Origin: Symsagittifera roscoffensis | Taxonomy: Eukaryota > Xenacoelomorpha > Acoela > Convolutidae | Assembly: GCF_963678635.1 (NCBI RefSeq) | Contig: NC_087063.1 | Location: 65,710,471-65,774,470, forward strand | Reading direction: 5' to 3' | DNA length: 64,000 bases | Shown: positions 41,358-54,600 of the stretch, piece by piece | Layout of the letters: the number at the start of each line of letters is the position of its first letter | How positions within the stretch are numbered: position 1 is the stretch's first letter | Notes under the pieces: model-generated | Told to the model about the DNA's origin: nothing | Database searches by the model: none | What the model saw: only the letters and a program-made list of their open reading frames with translations | Position numbers and translations under genes: made by a program

Positions 41358-42241
41358 TGTGCCATTCTGCCAGATGACACAGCATAACCTTCCCGCGACA
41401 GAAATAAAAGTGACTAAAGGCCTTATGAACAGAAAAGTGTTGCGACGGAGGGTCAGAATGTTCTAGAATTTTTATTTTTAAAATTTCGATCGGAAGAAGA
41501 ACATTTCTGAGAAATAGAAAAAAGACGGCCATTTTGAATAAAAAAGACGAAAATCAGAACAACGATAGAAATTGTGAAGAACGGTTGTATCAGAGACAGA
41601 AAAACACGGAGCCTCTTATCGTGGCAATAACACACGATAAGGACCTTAGTGACAGATATTTGTGGAGACGGAGGCTTCAGTGGGGGGAAGAGAAATACCA
41701 CGGAACCCTCCCGGGACACGAAATATAGGAGATAAGAGTGTTATCTCAAGAAAATCACGGGAGCGGAGGCTTGGTCCCCCAGAGACTGTTATATGTGAAG
41801 GGACTGGGTAAACTAACTATAACAGCTGCTGTAATGTCCTAGATCTTAATAAACACCGTTATTATTTAATATTTCAGAGCATGAGTAGATAGAAAAAGGA
41901 AAGGGTCAATCCATCTCCAATGGATTTAATATAAAACTGTCACACAAAAACATATAAAAATAGGTTGTTCGAGCCGTGTTTTTAATGACAATCACGTAGT
42001 CTGAGGATCCGAGACTCAGCTATGTGGTTGTGTTCGCATGCAAACGAAAGCTGATCAAAAGTCGTTTGACTGATGGCCTAAAATTGGTAACTTTTTACTT
42101 TGCCCTAAACAGACCAGAAAATCAACTGGCAAGGTCGAGACGGTGAAAAACGAGTAGAATTAAGGTAACTGACGCCTGCCAGTCGTTGATAGGTACTTTT
42201 TCTACGCTCCGTCGCTGTGTGATATTTGGGCGAATGTTACA
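41358..42241 (+). repeat. E1 3' LTR
   Basis: 884 bp, the same length as the 5' LTR, with one difference seen (A at 41841). The next base pairs (CACATGC) are flanking DNA. Confidence 0.95.
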
Positions 42242-42498
42242 CACATGCTTTAAAGCAAAAACCAAACTTTGATTAGGGTATTTTTCGGTCCTTCTGCTGA
42301 GGCTAAGAAAACGATTAGAGCTAGCAGAAAAGCGAAAAAAAAACACACCCAAGCCACCTTTGACTACCGGGAGAACTTCTTGCAAAACTAGTTATCATCC
42401 ATTTTCACATAACTGCCCTTGCATAAAGAAATTCTTATAAACTTGTCGTAGCGTTCCAAAAATTATTTTGCAAAAAAGGGGTCGTACGCAAAAAATAT
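42242..42498. other. Spacer between E1 and the inverted LTR fragment
   Basis: AT-rich sequence without a recognisable gene or repeat. Confidence 0.6.
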
Positions 42499-42730
42499 TG
42501 TAACATTCGCCCGGAAGTACATATCGACGTAAAATAAAGCTAGGTTCTAAAACGACTGGCTATCGTCTAAACACAGCTCTACATGCTTTTCACCGTCTCT
42601 GCCAAAGCCAGTTCTTTTGGTGGTCTTTCTAACATCGGGTCGACAAAAAACGTTACTGTTTCCGGCTTCGATCAAAACGCTCTGATTAACTTAAATATAT
42701 GCAAAATAGTGAGCTAATGGCTGGGTCTCA
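42499..42730 (-). repeat. Truncated minus-strand LTR of the E2 family
   Basis: The reverse complement matches the last 230 bp or so of the E2 5' LTR (43155-43387), including GAGACCCAGCCAT, GTCGACCCGAT, AGACGGTGAAAAGCATG and the terminus GGGCGAATGTTACA. It stops exactly where the E2 LTR begins, so E2 probably inserted into this older LTR; the missing part should lie past the other end of E2. Confidence 0.85.
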
Positions 42731-43387
42731 TGTGACATTCGACCAGAATGGATCAAAATGCAGATTCAGCATATTCGAAATTTTAGCAGTGAACCTTCCG
42801 AATTGGCGGTTTTGAAGGAATAGAGCGTTATTGGAACGATTGGCCAAACGGTGAGGGCTAGAATATTCTGGTATTTTGAAATTTTAAAAATTCGAATTAA
42901 GACGTCATATTTCTGAGAAACGTCAGAAACGGCCATTTTGGCAGAAAGTCGAAGAAAAACACAACAACGATAGTTGCGACGACGACAACAACGAGAAAAT
43001 TGAGAATCAGGATCGGAGAAAAGCAGAAGTAGCAGAGACCGCTCCAAGTTGCAACTATGGAGATGATGATTTTTATCTACTGAACAAAAACAATAGTAAT
43101 ATAATAAATAGTAGTAGCCCTGTTTCTAGGAGTGACCTCGTGGTCTGGGGATACTGAGACCCAGCCATGAGCTCACTATTTCTGCATGTAATCTAGTTAA
43201 TTTGGGTGTTTTGACCGAAGCCGAAAGTAGTAACGTTTTTGTCGACCCGATTATGGAAAAGACCACCGAAAGTACTGGCTTGGTAGAGACGGTGAAAAGC
43301 ATGCAAAGCTCTGTTTAGACGTTAGCCAGTCGTCTTAAGACTTAGTTTTGTCTTCCGTCGATATGTATCTTCCGGGCGAATGTTACA
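42731..43387 (+). repeat. E2 5' LTR
   Basis: 657 bp, beginning TGTGACATTC and ending GGGCGAATGTTACA, like E1. The end is set by the shared PBS context. It contains the hairpin CTGGG/CCCAG (43145-43164). Confidence 0.85.
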
Positions 43388-43399
43388 TAGATGTTTTTA

Positions 43400-43414
43400 T
43401 GGCGCTCCTGGGTG
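43400..43414 (+). promoter_or_regulatory. E2 primer-binding site (putative)
   Basis: TGGCGCTCCTGGGTG, identical to E1 over 15 nt and also 12 nt after the LTR. Confidence 0.7.
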
Positions 43415-43479
43415 TTATTCTTTTTTAACATCATGACCGGCAGAACCGTTAACGAGCACTCCGCGCCGAGCGGATGCTC

Positions 43480-45240
43480 ACATTAACGCCCTTAATAGGC
43501 CTAAACCGCCGGGGCGGAAGGGTAGTTCGGAACGCGGAAGCCTTCCGGATTATCGTGAATAGCTTTTTAACCTAGTTAAGATCGAAAATTCACGAACCAG
43601 GAAGGGTGGGGGTATTCGCGGTCCCGTCGTCCCCTGAGATTTGTGACCAAAAACACTTAAAGATATATATAAAACCAAACAAAAAGTAGTATAGTACCCA
43701 AGAAAAACAAAAAACATAAAAAATAACCGAAAAAACCAAAAACAGTAAAAAAGTTTTAAAAAAAATCAGTAGAAATCATCCCCCCAGACAAGATGTGATC
43801 CGACCGTCCCGTTTGTTGTTGATAGATATATTGTTGTTACAGGCATTTATATCAGTCAAGATTGTTACGATCAATTTTGTAGCCCGTTTGTGAGGCTTGT
43901 ACTGTGGGTTATTTGAGCATTTAAGCACGTTAATGATAAATTGCGCTCAATCCGGAAGGGTCAGCTGATTTGCGCTCAATTCGGAAGGGTCTTGGGAGAA
44001 GACTGATCCGGCAACCAGTACAAGGAGAAACAAGAAGGGGCTCAAGGGTAACAACAATCGACTGTTGGGTATCGTTAATAAGTTTTGTATCCCTTTTGGT
44101 ACAAAAAGTAAGATAGTAATCTGTGGGGGGCTCGACAGTGCTGCACTGTAGTGACCCTTCACCGAACTGCGAATATCCGAGTTAAGCACCTTAATTCGGA
44201 TATTAAAGAAACCCGGAGGGGTATAGTATTACTAATATTATTACTTATTTAGCCTATATTAATACTCTTTTACCGTTTTTTAGCGATATTTTGATCCACC
44301 CACAAGTCGCGATTTATGAGATATCGATATTTTTTAAAACGGAAAAAGCGCTAAAGTAGTGTGTTACATCGTAACTTCACTACCATAATAGATAGAAACG
44401 GTTAAGTCTAGTTCGAAAGTGGTTGGAACTATTTTGGAACCAAAAACCGAATTTTCGTGATTTTTGAGAAAACGAAACACTATAAATTCAGAAAATTTTT
44501 TTAAATTTTTGAGTTAGAACAGTAAAAATAGTTGTGCGGACAGTGAATCTACAAGTTTTAAAACCCGCTTCCCCAAAAGTCTTCCGGATTGCAGAGAAAT
44601 CAAACTTAACGTGTTTGATTTGCTGGATTCATCAACCGTAGGGGTACAGGTAGCATAGTTTTTCGCAAATTGTTTCAACTAAAGCGTTTTAGATCGGGTC
44701 TTTTGCATTGAAATAGAAGAGTATAGACCTTTTGAGCTCGGATCAATAATTTTTAGGTCGAAAGGAACAGAATTGCGGAAAAACTTAGGCGGAACCTATA
44801 AGAGAGAAATTTCTTTAGAAAAAAGACGTTTTGGTTAATAACTTTGGAACTACTAGGCATATCGAGTTGATCTTGGTGTCAATAGATCAGAAATTAGCTG
44901 AACTTACTGATAGTGACAAAAGTTTTTGAAAAAATAAGCGTGAAAATTTTTTGAGATCGTTTTTAGCAAATTAACCAATTTGGGAGGGTAGACCCTTCAC
45001 GTTTTATAAATTTCTTTTAGAAAAGCCCTTATACCCCTACCAAAAGGTAATAGCGGTTGAATAAAGTAACTTTAGGCCGTTCTAGACGAAAAGGGAAGGC
45101 TAAATGCACAGAAAAACCTTAATCGAGCCGAAGTTAGGCGAGCGATAAGACCCTTCACCGTTAGCGTGAATTGTCAAATAAGAGGCTTAACTTCAATCCG
45201 GAAGGTTCTAGGAAAGCAGTACATACCCTTCCTAGTTAAT
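43480..45240 (+). other. E2 leader with hairpin modules
   Basis: Modules equivalent to those of E1. The clearest is 44154-44222, closed by ACCCTTC and GGAGGGGT. It holds a perfect 9-bp inner stem AATATCCGA (44172-44180) with TCGGATATT (44196-44204) around a TTAAGCACCTTAA loop. Other TTAA-5nt-TTAA cores occur near 43490, 43575 and 43922. GATGTGATCCGACC (about 43794) and CGACTGTTGGGTATCGTT (44059) are conserved with E1. No gene is seen. Confidence 0.65.
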
Positions 45241-45267
45241 TGAAAAAGAAAAATTGCATCGTAGAAC

Positions 45268-45510
45268 GTATCCGGAGGGGTATAGGTTGAAAAAAGGAAA
45301 TCTCCGAAAAGCTACTAACACAGACCAGAGGGCTCCCAATCCGGAGGGGTCACATATTTACTAATTCGGAGGGGTCCCAATTCGGAGGGGTCCCAATCCG
45401 GAGGGGTCTTATATTTGCTAATTCGGGGGGGGGGGGGTCCCAATCCGGAGCGGTCTAAATTTTGCTAGTCCGGAAGTGTCCTATTTTTGCCAATCCGGAG
45501 GGGTATTATT
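45268..45510 (+). repeat. Reiterated CCGGAGGGGTC array in E2 leader
   Basis: Eight or so copies of (A/T)TCCGGAGGGGT or TTCGGAGGGGT with minor changes, one disturbed by a G run at 45425. It occupies the same place as the CCCTCC array of E1, but the motif lies mainly in the opposite orientation. Confidence 0.8.
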
Positions 45511-45733
45511 TTATTAAAGGACTTAGGTAAACAGGAAAAAGACTACAGTGAGAGGTATTAAGTTATTAGCAGACAGGCTAGGAATCAGTGACTGCACTGG
45601 TAACTTGCCTTTCAATAAAAACCAGACCAAAACAAAACAGGTCCGAACTCGGATATTCGCTACACTAAGTCTAAACTAAAAAGAGCGTAATTATTTGGTG
45701 TGGATTGAAACCCAATACGTTTTTGTGAAAAGT

Positions 45734-45842
45734 GACTGCCCTGAGGATTTTAGTAGGTCTAGCTCGGGCAGTCCGAAGGCAGATAGGTAACACAGTACTC
45801 GGTGGGTGCAAAAGACGCCCACTTGAGAAAATTACTGCCTTC
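45734..45842 (+). ncRNA. Structured leader RNA element, E2 copy
   Basis: Homologue of the E1 elements at 21062 and 21248. The first stem is GACTGCC (45734-45740) with GGCAGTC (45767-45773), where E1 has GGTTGCC/GGCAATC. The conserved TTAGTAGG loop is present. The second stem is GAAGGCAG (45775-45782) with CTGCCTTC (45835-45842), unlike either E1 copy yet fully paired. It encloses CTCGGTGGGTG (45798-45808) and CGCCCACTTGAG (45816-45827). Single copy here; the gag start follows about 400 nt downstream. Confidence 0.8.
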
Positions 45843-46243
45843 AAAGTTCGACTATTGTTCTGCGACCGACTAAAAATACAAAACACATACGTTTTTTTTT
45901 CTCATAGAGGTATTCATATTCTGTCATTATATATTATATTTTTTCTTTTTGTTTTTGATTTTAAATCTACATAAACTGTGCTTGATTGGGTAGTGAGTAC
46001 ACTATCTTTTAAATTGACTGATAACATCATATTGTGCTAGTACTCAAATCTTACTACCGATAATCGGTTAGTGTGAATAAATTGTATAAAAACTGTACTC
46101 TGATAACATACAGGGATTCGTGGTCACTATTTAATAGCATCTTGTGAAATTTATTGTGTTGTGTCATTATTATTGGTAGTCAAACTATAAGGTCATTAGC
46201 AATCGAATTAAGTCTATAGGCACTAGGAAGTAACAAATTGAGA

Positions 46244-49200
46244 ATGAGTCTAGAAAAGTCAAGGATACCTAAACGGGGTAATAACTCTAGGGAATTCATA
46301 CCTAAAAAGCAAAGAAGAACAATGACCGATCCTTTTGTGGATTGAATCAAACGAGCCCGGACCGACAAAGGGGAGACGGTTTCAGGCAGAATGGTTGAAA
46401 CAAGGAGTCAGAAGACCTCAGAAGAGCGAAAAGAACTGTTAGAAGTGGAGGTCAATACGGACCATGCCATGAACGACAACCAGGAAGTACATGGACTGGA
46501 AGGGAGAGGCAGAAGGCTGGCGAGTGAATCTACTCCGGAAGAACAAGACCATGATTTTGCCACTTCCACCGGGACATTGGATCGAGAGGAGATGTCGGAA
46601 CTGTCCGACATCGCAACTGAAATAGCGGCAACTAGAAGATCTCCAACAGACAACACTATGATGGCAGGCGGAACTGAGAAACAAAAAACGTCATCATCGT
46701 TCTCAGAAAGAATGAGGAACACCTTAGGAAACATCTTTCCATTCACCATGGGAGGGGGCGCAGGAAATGAAGGTGAATCCCAGGAGGAGGAGGACGAAGA
46801 AGAGCAAGTGGACTTTGGGTCTCATGTCAGCCTCAATAGTTCGACCCAGGAGAATGAGGCATACGTCGGAAGAGAGACTGGAACCATGGACAAATTTGGT
46901 GTAGTGAGAACGATAAGCAAAGAGGTAAACACACCGGGCCAGTCAAGAGACTTCGCGATTATGACAAATTCAGAGCTACAAACTGGGGAGACTAGAAACA
47001 GAGGGCTAGGCAACGCATTGGCGGATCCTGAGGTGGATAATGAAAAGACGTCGAGGCAGAGAGTCAAGGCCCTTGACACAAAGAAAAGATAGACGCGATG
47101 ATGGAGAGGCGAACTCAGGCTATCATGGATAGGTTGGACGGGCTACTAAGCAGCAAGAGTGGACCAAAAGAAGGGGAACCGAACTCGGGAGGTCCCAGCA
47201 GGGAGCCGAAGGTGAACTTCACTGAACATCAGAAGAGGAAGACGTATGGATCCATTAGAGGCAGGGGCAGTTCATCAGGCTATGCCACAAGGGATAATAG
47301 AACATGGGGCCCGAACAGTAGAGCAAGTTCAACGGGGAACAGACAGACCTCTAATGAACGACCAACGCAAGGCACACATGCGACTGGGAGAAGTGATTCC
47401 GGTAACAGGGGGCATGCAAGCCCGGGGAGGAGTCATGTGGGCCAAGTGGGAAACACTCACGGCGATTCGGATTGCAGGGATGCACCGCATACAGAGCCTT
47501 TGACAAGGTGTGAGGACACTTAGGCGGGACACTCAAGGGATGCTACGGCAATGGCCACAGCCTTTGAACCCCTAAACAGGTCTTTGGAGACATTCCTTAC
47601 AAGGTTATCCAGAACCAATGAACGCAGTGAGAAGTCCAGAAGAGTCTTTAAGAAACCAAGATGCTATAAAGATGAATCTGATGACTGTATTGATACCTGG
47701 ATAGAGGCAATGAAGCTGCATTTCGAGGAAGAGGGCTTAACGGCTTGGAAGGGACAGCCCTGAACTGTGTCATGGCCAAGAAGCAATATCAGCGTGACAC
47801 AGCTGAGAAAATCTTCGAAATCTTGTTAAACCGTTTCGGATCAGGGGTGCAGGGGCACCAAGCGATGATGCGCTTCGAGAAACGGAGGCAACGAGAAGAT
47901 GAAACGATAGACAAGTTTCTCGATGACTTGGAAATGCTGAGAAGACGCAGTCAACCGGATGAGTCAAACCGAGGGATGAACCTGGCCGTAGCCTCAAAAT
48001 TCATCGATGATGTGAAGAATGATGAACTTCGAACAATGCTAGCAACACATTACACACCACTATCAACCAATGCGCCAACACCAGAGGAGTTGAGGCTCAA
48101 GTCAAAGGGTATCTTTTGTTGAAACCTCCTTCGAGATCTGAATACTACAAGAAAAATTATGGCAATTTTAACAACGGACCAGCAAACCAAGGGAACAATT
48201 GGTAGAAACCGAGGGATGATATGGACAAGAGACGCTCTTGTGCCAATTGCAGTTCAACGGACCATCATGTGTCAGCATGCCCAACTTACAAACAAGGCAT
48301 GAAAGCAATAGGCTTTAGCCTCGGGGACGAAGATGCGTCAGAATTGGACCATGAGGATTTCATGAGAGGAGTAATTGCGAAGTTCGGCCCGAGGTGTTTC
48401 TTTTGCAACGTGGAAGGTCATTTTAAATCAGATTGTCCGCAATTCTGGGATGCAGTGGCAGACATCAAGCATCCAAGGCATGAAGAAGCTTTGTCAGGAG
48501 TGAAAGCCAGCAAGGCTCGCCTGTTGAGTGAAGCGGAGGCACGCAGAAAAGATAAACCTCAAGAGCTGGCGGCAAAGAAAATGCAAGCGGTAACAGAAGA
48601 GACACGTGAACCGGAACCAGCAACTGCGGCCGATGACTTCAAGATTGATTATAGGGCAGCCGCGAGGGATGCTCTAAGTAGAGTGCAGCAGGAACTGGTG
48701 ACGAAAGAGATCGAACAAAAAGTGAAACTTGAACTGGAGAATGAGAAACTTCAGGAGCAACTGAATACCTTCGAAGCAACGGAGTTCGAAGAAACCAAAG
48801 CACCAAGCAGTTTGAGCATGAAACTTGATGTGATCTCCGGTCAGAGGTTCGGCATGGTGCCGCAAGGAAGCAAGATACAGTCGATAATCTCAGTGGCTGG
48901 ACATCAGGTAATCAGAGATTTAAGTGAACCATCCGAGTTCATTTTGATGCATTTGGACACATATGCAGATTATCTGAGGCAGGTGGAGCCACGCACCGAG
49001 TCGAGAGCTGTGCGAGCACCACTAACAACGGGTGGCCCTCGCATGAAGAAACTTCATGGACGCTACCTAGAGGTCTATGGGCCGTATCAAGTGATGCTGA
49101 ACGTGGATGGAATCAGTATCTACACCAGGACTTATGTAACAACAGATGATGACCAAATGGGGCAGATCTATTTGGTTGAGGAGGAACTCAAAGTCCGCAG

Positions 49201-52200
49201 GATAGGCCATGACGCCATGATGGAACAAGATGCAGTACACATTGGGTATGAAGCAGATGTGACTGCACATCTGCTCGACACCAACGGAACAAAAATCGGA
49301 GTCACAGGGCTTCTTGACACAGGAGCGGTGGTGAGTGTGATGCCGATAGGGACTTGGGAAAGAATGGGCTTCACGAGGGAAGATCGAAGTCCAACGAATC
49401 TCCGACTGGCCGCCGCTAATCGAGGAGCTATTTACGTAGCCGGAAGAACACCAATAACGGTCCTCCACATGGGAGGACGGGATCTTTGGATGAGCTTCCT
49501 AATGGTAGAGAATTTGGACGACGCCGACCAACTCATTTTGGGCAGAGAATTTATCAGGAATTTTGACGTGATGATTGACTTGAACAACGGTCTGATAAGG
49601 ATTAGAAACCCGGACCGGAAGTATGTTAAGAGACCAATTAACAGGATAATAACAGACGAAGACAAGGTACCAATTTTTTTAGATAGAAAAGCAAAACTAC
49701 AGCCAGGACAAGCTGTAGTGGCAATTTTTAGAATGAGAAACTTGAATTCGTTAAGTGATAGTAAACAGGTTTGCTTAGTACCGAATCCAAATAGTCAAAG
49801 TTCGGTGATTTTAGGCCGGAGCTTCTCGGTAATGCGAAACGGACTGTGTGTCAGTGTGTTATTGAAAACACTGGACACCACGGTTTCAATCCAGCGTGGA
49901 AAGAAGCTTGGTTACGCTTTGCCGATGAGGACCGACTATAAGGAGACACAAAACTTGAAGAAACATAGTGTGAAAGACTTTCCTTATCATGCCAATAAAG
50001 ATAAAATTTTAAAGAGGATTAATGAATTAAAATCTATTCATAAATTGATTTCAATGAAATCCGAAACAGACGACGGCTTATCAAGCTGCTCGAAGTTTCC
50101 GGAACGCCTCGCGTCATATGAATTAGAATCTAACAAACCGGTTTTGCCAGAGATAGAACATTTAAAAGGGAAAATAGGTGAGGTAGATTTCGAAAAATTG
50201 CGGGACCTCTTAAATCGGAACGCAGATGTATTTTCAAAACATAAGGCGGATATCGGTTGCTGTAATTTCGTCGAACACGAAGTCGAACTTGAAGAGGGCG
50301 CCGTTCCCCATAGGGAAGGCGCAAGACAAATGAAGCCACACAAATCGGAAGCGTGCCGAGCGGAAATAGAAATATTGCTTGAATACGACATGATAGAACC
50401 CTCGAAATCGCCATGGGCTTGCGGGGTAGTAATGGCGAAAAAGAAAGGGGGCAGCTTAGATTTTGTTGCGACTTTCGTTACTTGAACGCGGTAACGATAA
50501 AAGATGCGTACCCGATACCGCGAATAGACGAGAGCCTATCTAAACTTGGTGATGCCAAGTTCTTCACCACATTGGACTTGGGTTCTGCCTTCTGGCAGGT
50601 CCCTCTGCGGAAGAAGGAAAGAGAGAAAAACGGCTTCGCGTGCGAATTGGGATTGTACCAGTGGAAGAGAATGCCCTTCGGCTTGTGCAATGCAACGGCC
50701 ACTTTTCAAAGACTGATGGCTCAGGCTTTGACGAGAGTGGCCAAGAAGTACGGGAATTTCGTGATGTGCTACGTGGATGACGTAGTCATAGCGACACCGA
50801 CCCTGGAAGACCACATTGATAGGCTCGATGAGGTCTTTGGATGCATGAAAAGAGCAGGATTGAAGTGCAAACCATCGAAATGTGAAATCCTTAGAGATTC
50901 GATTAAGTACCTGGGAAGAATGGTGGACAGGCATGGTGTGAGGCCGGACCCGGAAGCAGTGGAAGCAGTGTTGACATGGAAAGCTCCCAGAACGGACACA
51001 CAGCTCCTGAGCTTCCTAGGGTTTGCCAATTACTACCGGGAATTCATAAAAGGAAATGCGGACAAGGTGTATCCGATGCAGAAGCTGATGCGCAACAAGG
51101 GGAAAAAGTTCGAATGGAACGATGAGGCACAGGTTGCCTTCGAGAACATAAAGCGGGAACTGTGCGAAGCGCCAGTGCTAGGCATGCCTACAGAAAAGGG
51201 CATGTATGTTCTTGATACAGACGCATCGGTAGTAGCCATCTCAGGAATACTGCATCAAGAGCAAGAATGGAACGGAAGAACGGTTCTCCGTCCCATTGCA
51301 TACGGCAGCAAGGTCTTGAGTGACACATAGATGAAATATGGCGCACCAAAAGCAGAAATGTTTGCAGTAGTCACTTTCGTGGAAAAGTACCGTGCATATT
51401 TGGGGAGCGCTCCCTTCAAGTTACGCGTGGACAACAGAGCGTTATCCTGGTTGAAGACCTACTCGATGGATCAGAATTATATTGGTAGATGGATAGTAAT
51501 ATTGGATGGCTACCATACGATAATCGAACATAGGATGCGTGATAAACACCAGAATGCTGACAGCCTCAGCAAGAAAACTGAGTTCTATGAAAGGTTGGAG
51601 CAGAAGCAGGCCAATCAGGCGGAAATAAAGGAGAGATTCTCGTTTCTGGACAAAGAAACTTATGAAGCGCTTCCCTTAACGAGATGGTTGGATAAATCTG
51701 GACATCCAATTCCAGGGCATCCTGAGTTACCTGTAGAGAAAGCAGCCGAGATAAAGATCCTATCCAAGGAGGAATCGGTCCCCTTGGATCTGTTGCTGCG
51801 CTCGAATCTGGTCCAGCAAGAACTCTCTCGCATGCACATAAACAGCCTCTCATTATTGGATAAAACGGTGCAGGTCACACCGCAAGTGATGCGGATGCTG
51901 GGTGGATTGTTAGAAAGAGAAGTGACCAGAGATGACCCCGAGTGGACAGCAGCTGTGGCATCGCTAACAGTCAGTGAGAAGGTGAAGATCATGCCGTCCA
52001 GACGACAGCACGCAGAGAACGAGAGAGATTGTAGGACAATAGTTCAGCAACTAGTATCCTCAATACCCCACGAGATTTTAACCAGTACTTCTTACGGACA
52101 GAAGGAACAGGGGAGCAGCAAGCGAAAGAAAACCGTCACTTTTGTGGACCAGGATAAGGAAGGTGAAAAGGTAGAACAAAATCTGCTGCAAGACTATTTG

Positions 52201-54600
52201 TCCGGGGAGACGAATGATGAGAAGAACCAGGGATCACAAGATCAACACCCGGGACAAGAAAGTTTGTCCGGGGAGTCTGAGATAGACGAGAAAACTCCTG
52301 ATGAGAAACAGGACCTAGAGAACAAGGTTTTGTCCGGGGAGTTCAGATGGATGCGAAGAAGGCACAGACATGATCTGGAGGAGCGTGTAGTCTTCAGCAC
52401 AACCTCTTCAACTGATGACAATTCCCGAAACTCAGGAATGGACACCTATTCAGACAGGAACTCGAGCTCGGGATCAGAACTGTCAGAACTAGCGATCCCC
52501 ACACTACTAGTGGAAACTCGGGCAAAGAATCTGGACAGAGAGGTGTACCAGGATCCTGACAGCGATCGCTACCTTATACCAAGCGAAGGAGTCTTTGACA
52601 ACGCAGCGGATGATTTGGAGACAATAGCGGTATCGAAACGTTCGATAAGCCTGTTGCCGGAGAAAGAGGTAGTCAGGACTGATCTTCAGCCGTATAAACA
52701 AGAAACACAGCCGTTGGCGAAGATTTGGTGCGTTAAGATGGAAGAAGACACACACCAGCCCAACGAGCTGAATAGTCAGATGAGGGTCATGAAGACGTAC
52801 TTAAAGGCGAGATACAGACTCTCGGATCTTCTAAGGGCGCAGAGAAATGATCGCATGACAAGCAACCTGAAAAGGTGGATCGAGAATGGTTCTTCGGATA
52901 AAGGGGACCTCGAGGAAGATAGTTATCGCATCCTGAGACAATACTTCATGCAGACGGAAGTGAGGTTATATTTGAACAAGGACGGGATTGTGGCTTGCAA
53001 AAGAAGAGAGGAAGACAGAGTCCTATACAAGTATCACGCGATAGTGTTACCGCAACTCTATCAGACAGAACTACTGTTCAGGTCACATAATCAGATGGGC
53101 CATCAGGGGATCGACAAAGTATATCAGAGGATTCTGAAGCGCTTTGAGTGGCCTGGAATTAAAAAGGCATGCAAGAAGTGGGTAACAGCATGTCTGTCAT
53201 GCCAACAAGTCAAGGATCCAAGGAAGTTGCGATTTCCATTACAATCGATCGAGTCGTCTGAATTCAATGAGGTGGTGCAGATAGATCACCAGAAGATATG
53301 CATGACAGACAGTGGTTATAATCAGGTGTTGGTCATGATAGATCATTTTACGAAGTATGCAGAGGCCGTGCCCTGCATAACTGCCTCGGCGGAAGAGACA
53401 TGCGACCACCTGATCAATACGTGGATAGCAAGACATGGTTGTCCGATGACGTTTCAATCGGATAATGGAACAGCTTTCGCAGGAGAGCTTACGAAAGAGC
53501 TTATGAGACGCTCACAGGTCGCTCAGGCTCACTCCACGACATACCACCCTCAGACGAATGGCTTAGTGGAAAGACAGAATAGGACGTTAGTGTCGATGCT
53601 GAGAGTATATTGTTCCAGGTACATGACCGATTGGGACAGATACCTTCCACAGGTGATGGGAGCATATAACAGCACGCAACACTCCACCACCGGAGTCAGT
53701 CCACACATGATGCTAACTGGACACGAAAAGTCTTTACCCTTAACCTTCTTCTACCCGGAGTATGAGGGAAAGAAAACGTCCCCACAGGTCTACGTGAGGG
53801 ATGTGATCAGACGCCAACAGGAAATGAACGATTTGTGTAGACGAAATACTCAGCAAGCACAGGCAAGGCAGAGAAAAAAATTTGACAAAGAGGCAGCTGG
53901 TGCAAAAGCTTACTCGGTGGGGGACTACGTATGGGTATTTCAGAACGTTATACCACCGAAAGGGACGAAGAAGCTCCTAAAAAAGTGGAGGGGACCCTTC
54001 ATGATTACAGAGGTGCACCAAGAGGGACGCTTTTATAGACTGAGTACTGGCCGAGCCGCCCACTACGAGAACATCAAGTCACACAATCCATCGACAGAAG
54101 ACTGGTGTATACCTGCAGACATCGAAGAAGGGGATTATCTTATGATGGATCCTGCTTGTGAGGTCAACGAGAAGGGCACCAGGGAGAAGAACGATGGAAA
54201 CGAAGTCGTGGAGGAAGGAACGGACACACCGCTGGACCTGGGTCCAAACGAGGTGATCGAAGCGGACGATGAAACCTTACCCTACGCAGAGGAGGATTGG
54301 CAGGATCCCGAACAGATAGAGGTTCCCAAGAACTTGGAACCGGATCTTCCGTTCACGATACAGACTCGTCGGAAGGACGGGACAAGACCAAGAAAGAAAT
54401 ACAATCCTTACGGTGACGACTTTGTAGTGGATAGGATAGATCTGAAGAAGATAGTGAAGGAAGTAGTGGGTTTAGAGGAAATAACTGTGTCACCAGACAT
54501 TGACATAGTCGATGATCACGATGATGAGTGGGTCGACGACCGGTCGAAACCCGAGGTAGAATTCGACGACGAGCAACAGCAGTCATATGAGAAGACTTGA
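46244..54600 (+). pseudogene. E2 gag-pol, disrupted
   Basis: Homologous along its length to the E1 gag-pol. The likely start is the ATG at 46244. Lesions seen: in-frame stops at 46343 (TGA), 47521, 48203 and 51328 (TAG); a frame change near 47092; a deletion of about 30 nt near 47750 in the capsid region; frame changes near 48115, 50450 and 54598. Both CCHC knuckles are intact (CANCSSTDHHVSAC, CFFCNVEGHFKSDC). The protease DTGA, RT YVDD, RNase H DTDAS and integrase DDE residues are all present. Unlike E1, the RNase H-integrase junction reads through in one frame from 51331 to 54600, which shows that the E1 stop at 29102 is a lesion. Confidence 0.9.
52198..52342 (+). repeat. Three copies of TTGTCCGGGGAG(T) in E2 pol
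   Basis: At 52198 (TTGTCCGGGGAG), 52264 and 52330 (full 13-mers). They are identical to the E1 motif although flanking codons and amino acids differ. They encode LSGE(S/F) repeats in the RNase H-integrase linker. Confidence 0.85.

Larger units (their letters stand above)
17807..42241 (+). mobile_element. E1: giant Ty3/gypsy-type LTR retroelement, structurally complete
   Basis: A 24,435-bp element bounded by 884-bp direct LTRs that both begin TGTGCC and end GTTACA. I see one mismatch between the LTRs (G at 18290, A at 41841), which implies recent insertion. The internal order is PBS, 3-kb leader, gag-PR-RT-RNase H, integrase plus macrodomain, a SGNH-domain ORF, a second unknown ORF, then a GGGGAG tract and the 3' LTR. 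The RT-RNase H-integrase order places it in Ty3/gypsy (Metaviridae). It is about four times the usual 5-7 kb; Burro of planarians and Ogre of plants are known giant relatives in size. I see no clear target duplication (GCAC before, CACA after). Lesions are few: a frameshift at the IN core and a lost zinc-knuckle cysteine. Confidence 0.95.

Noticed and set aside
42499-43387. Inverted repeat as terminal inverted repeats of a DNA transposon
   Set aside because: Both arms are LTR sequence ending GGGCGAATGTTACA, so nested LTR insertion is the simpler reading.
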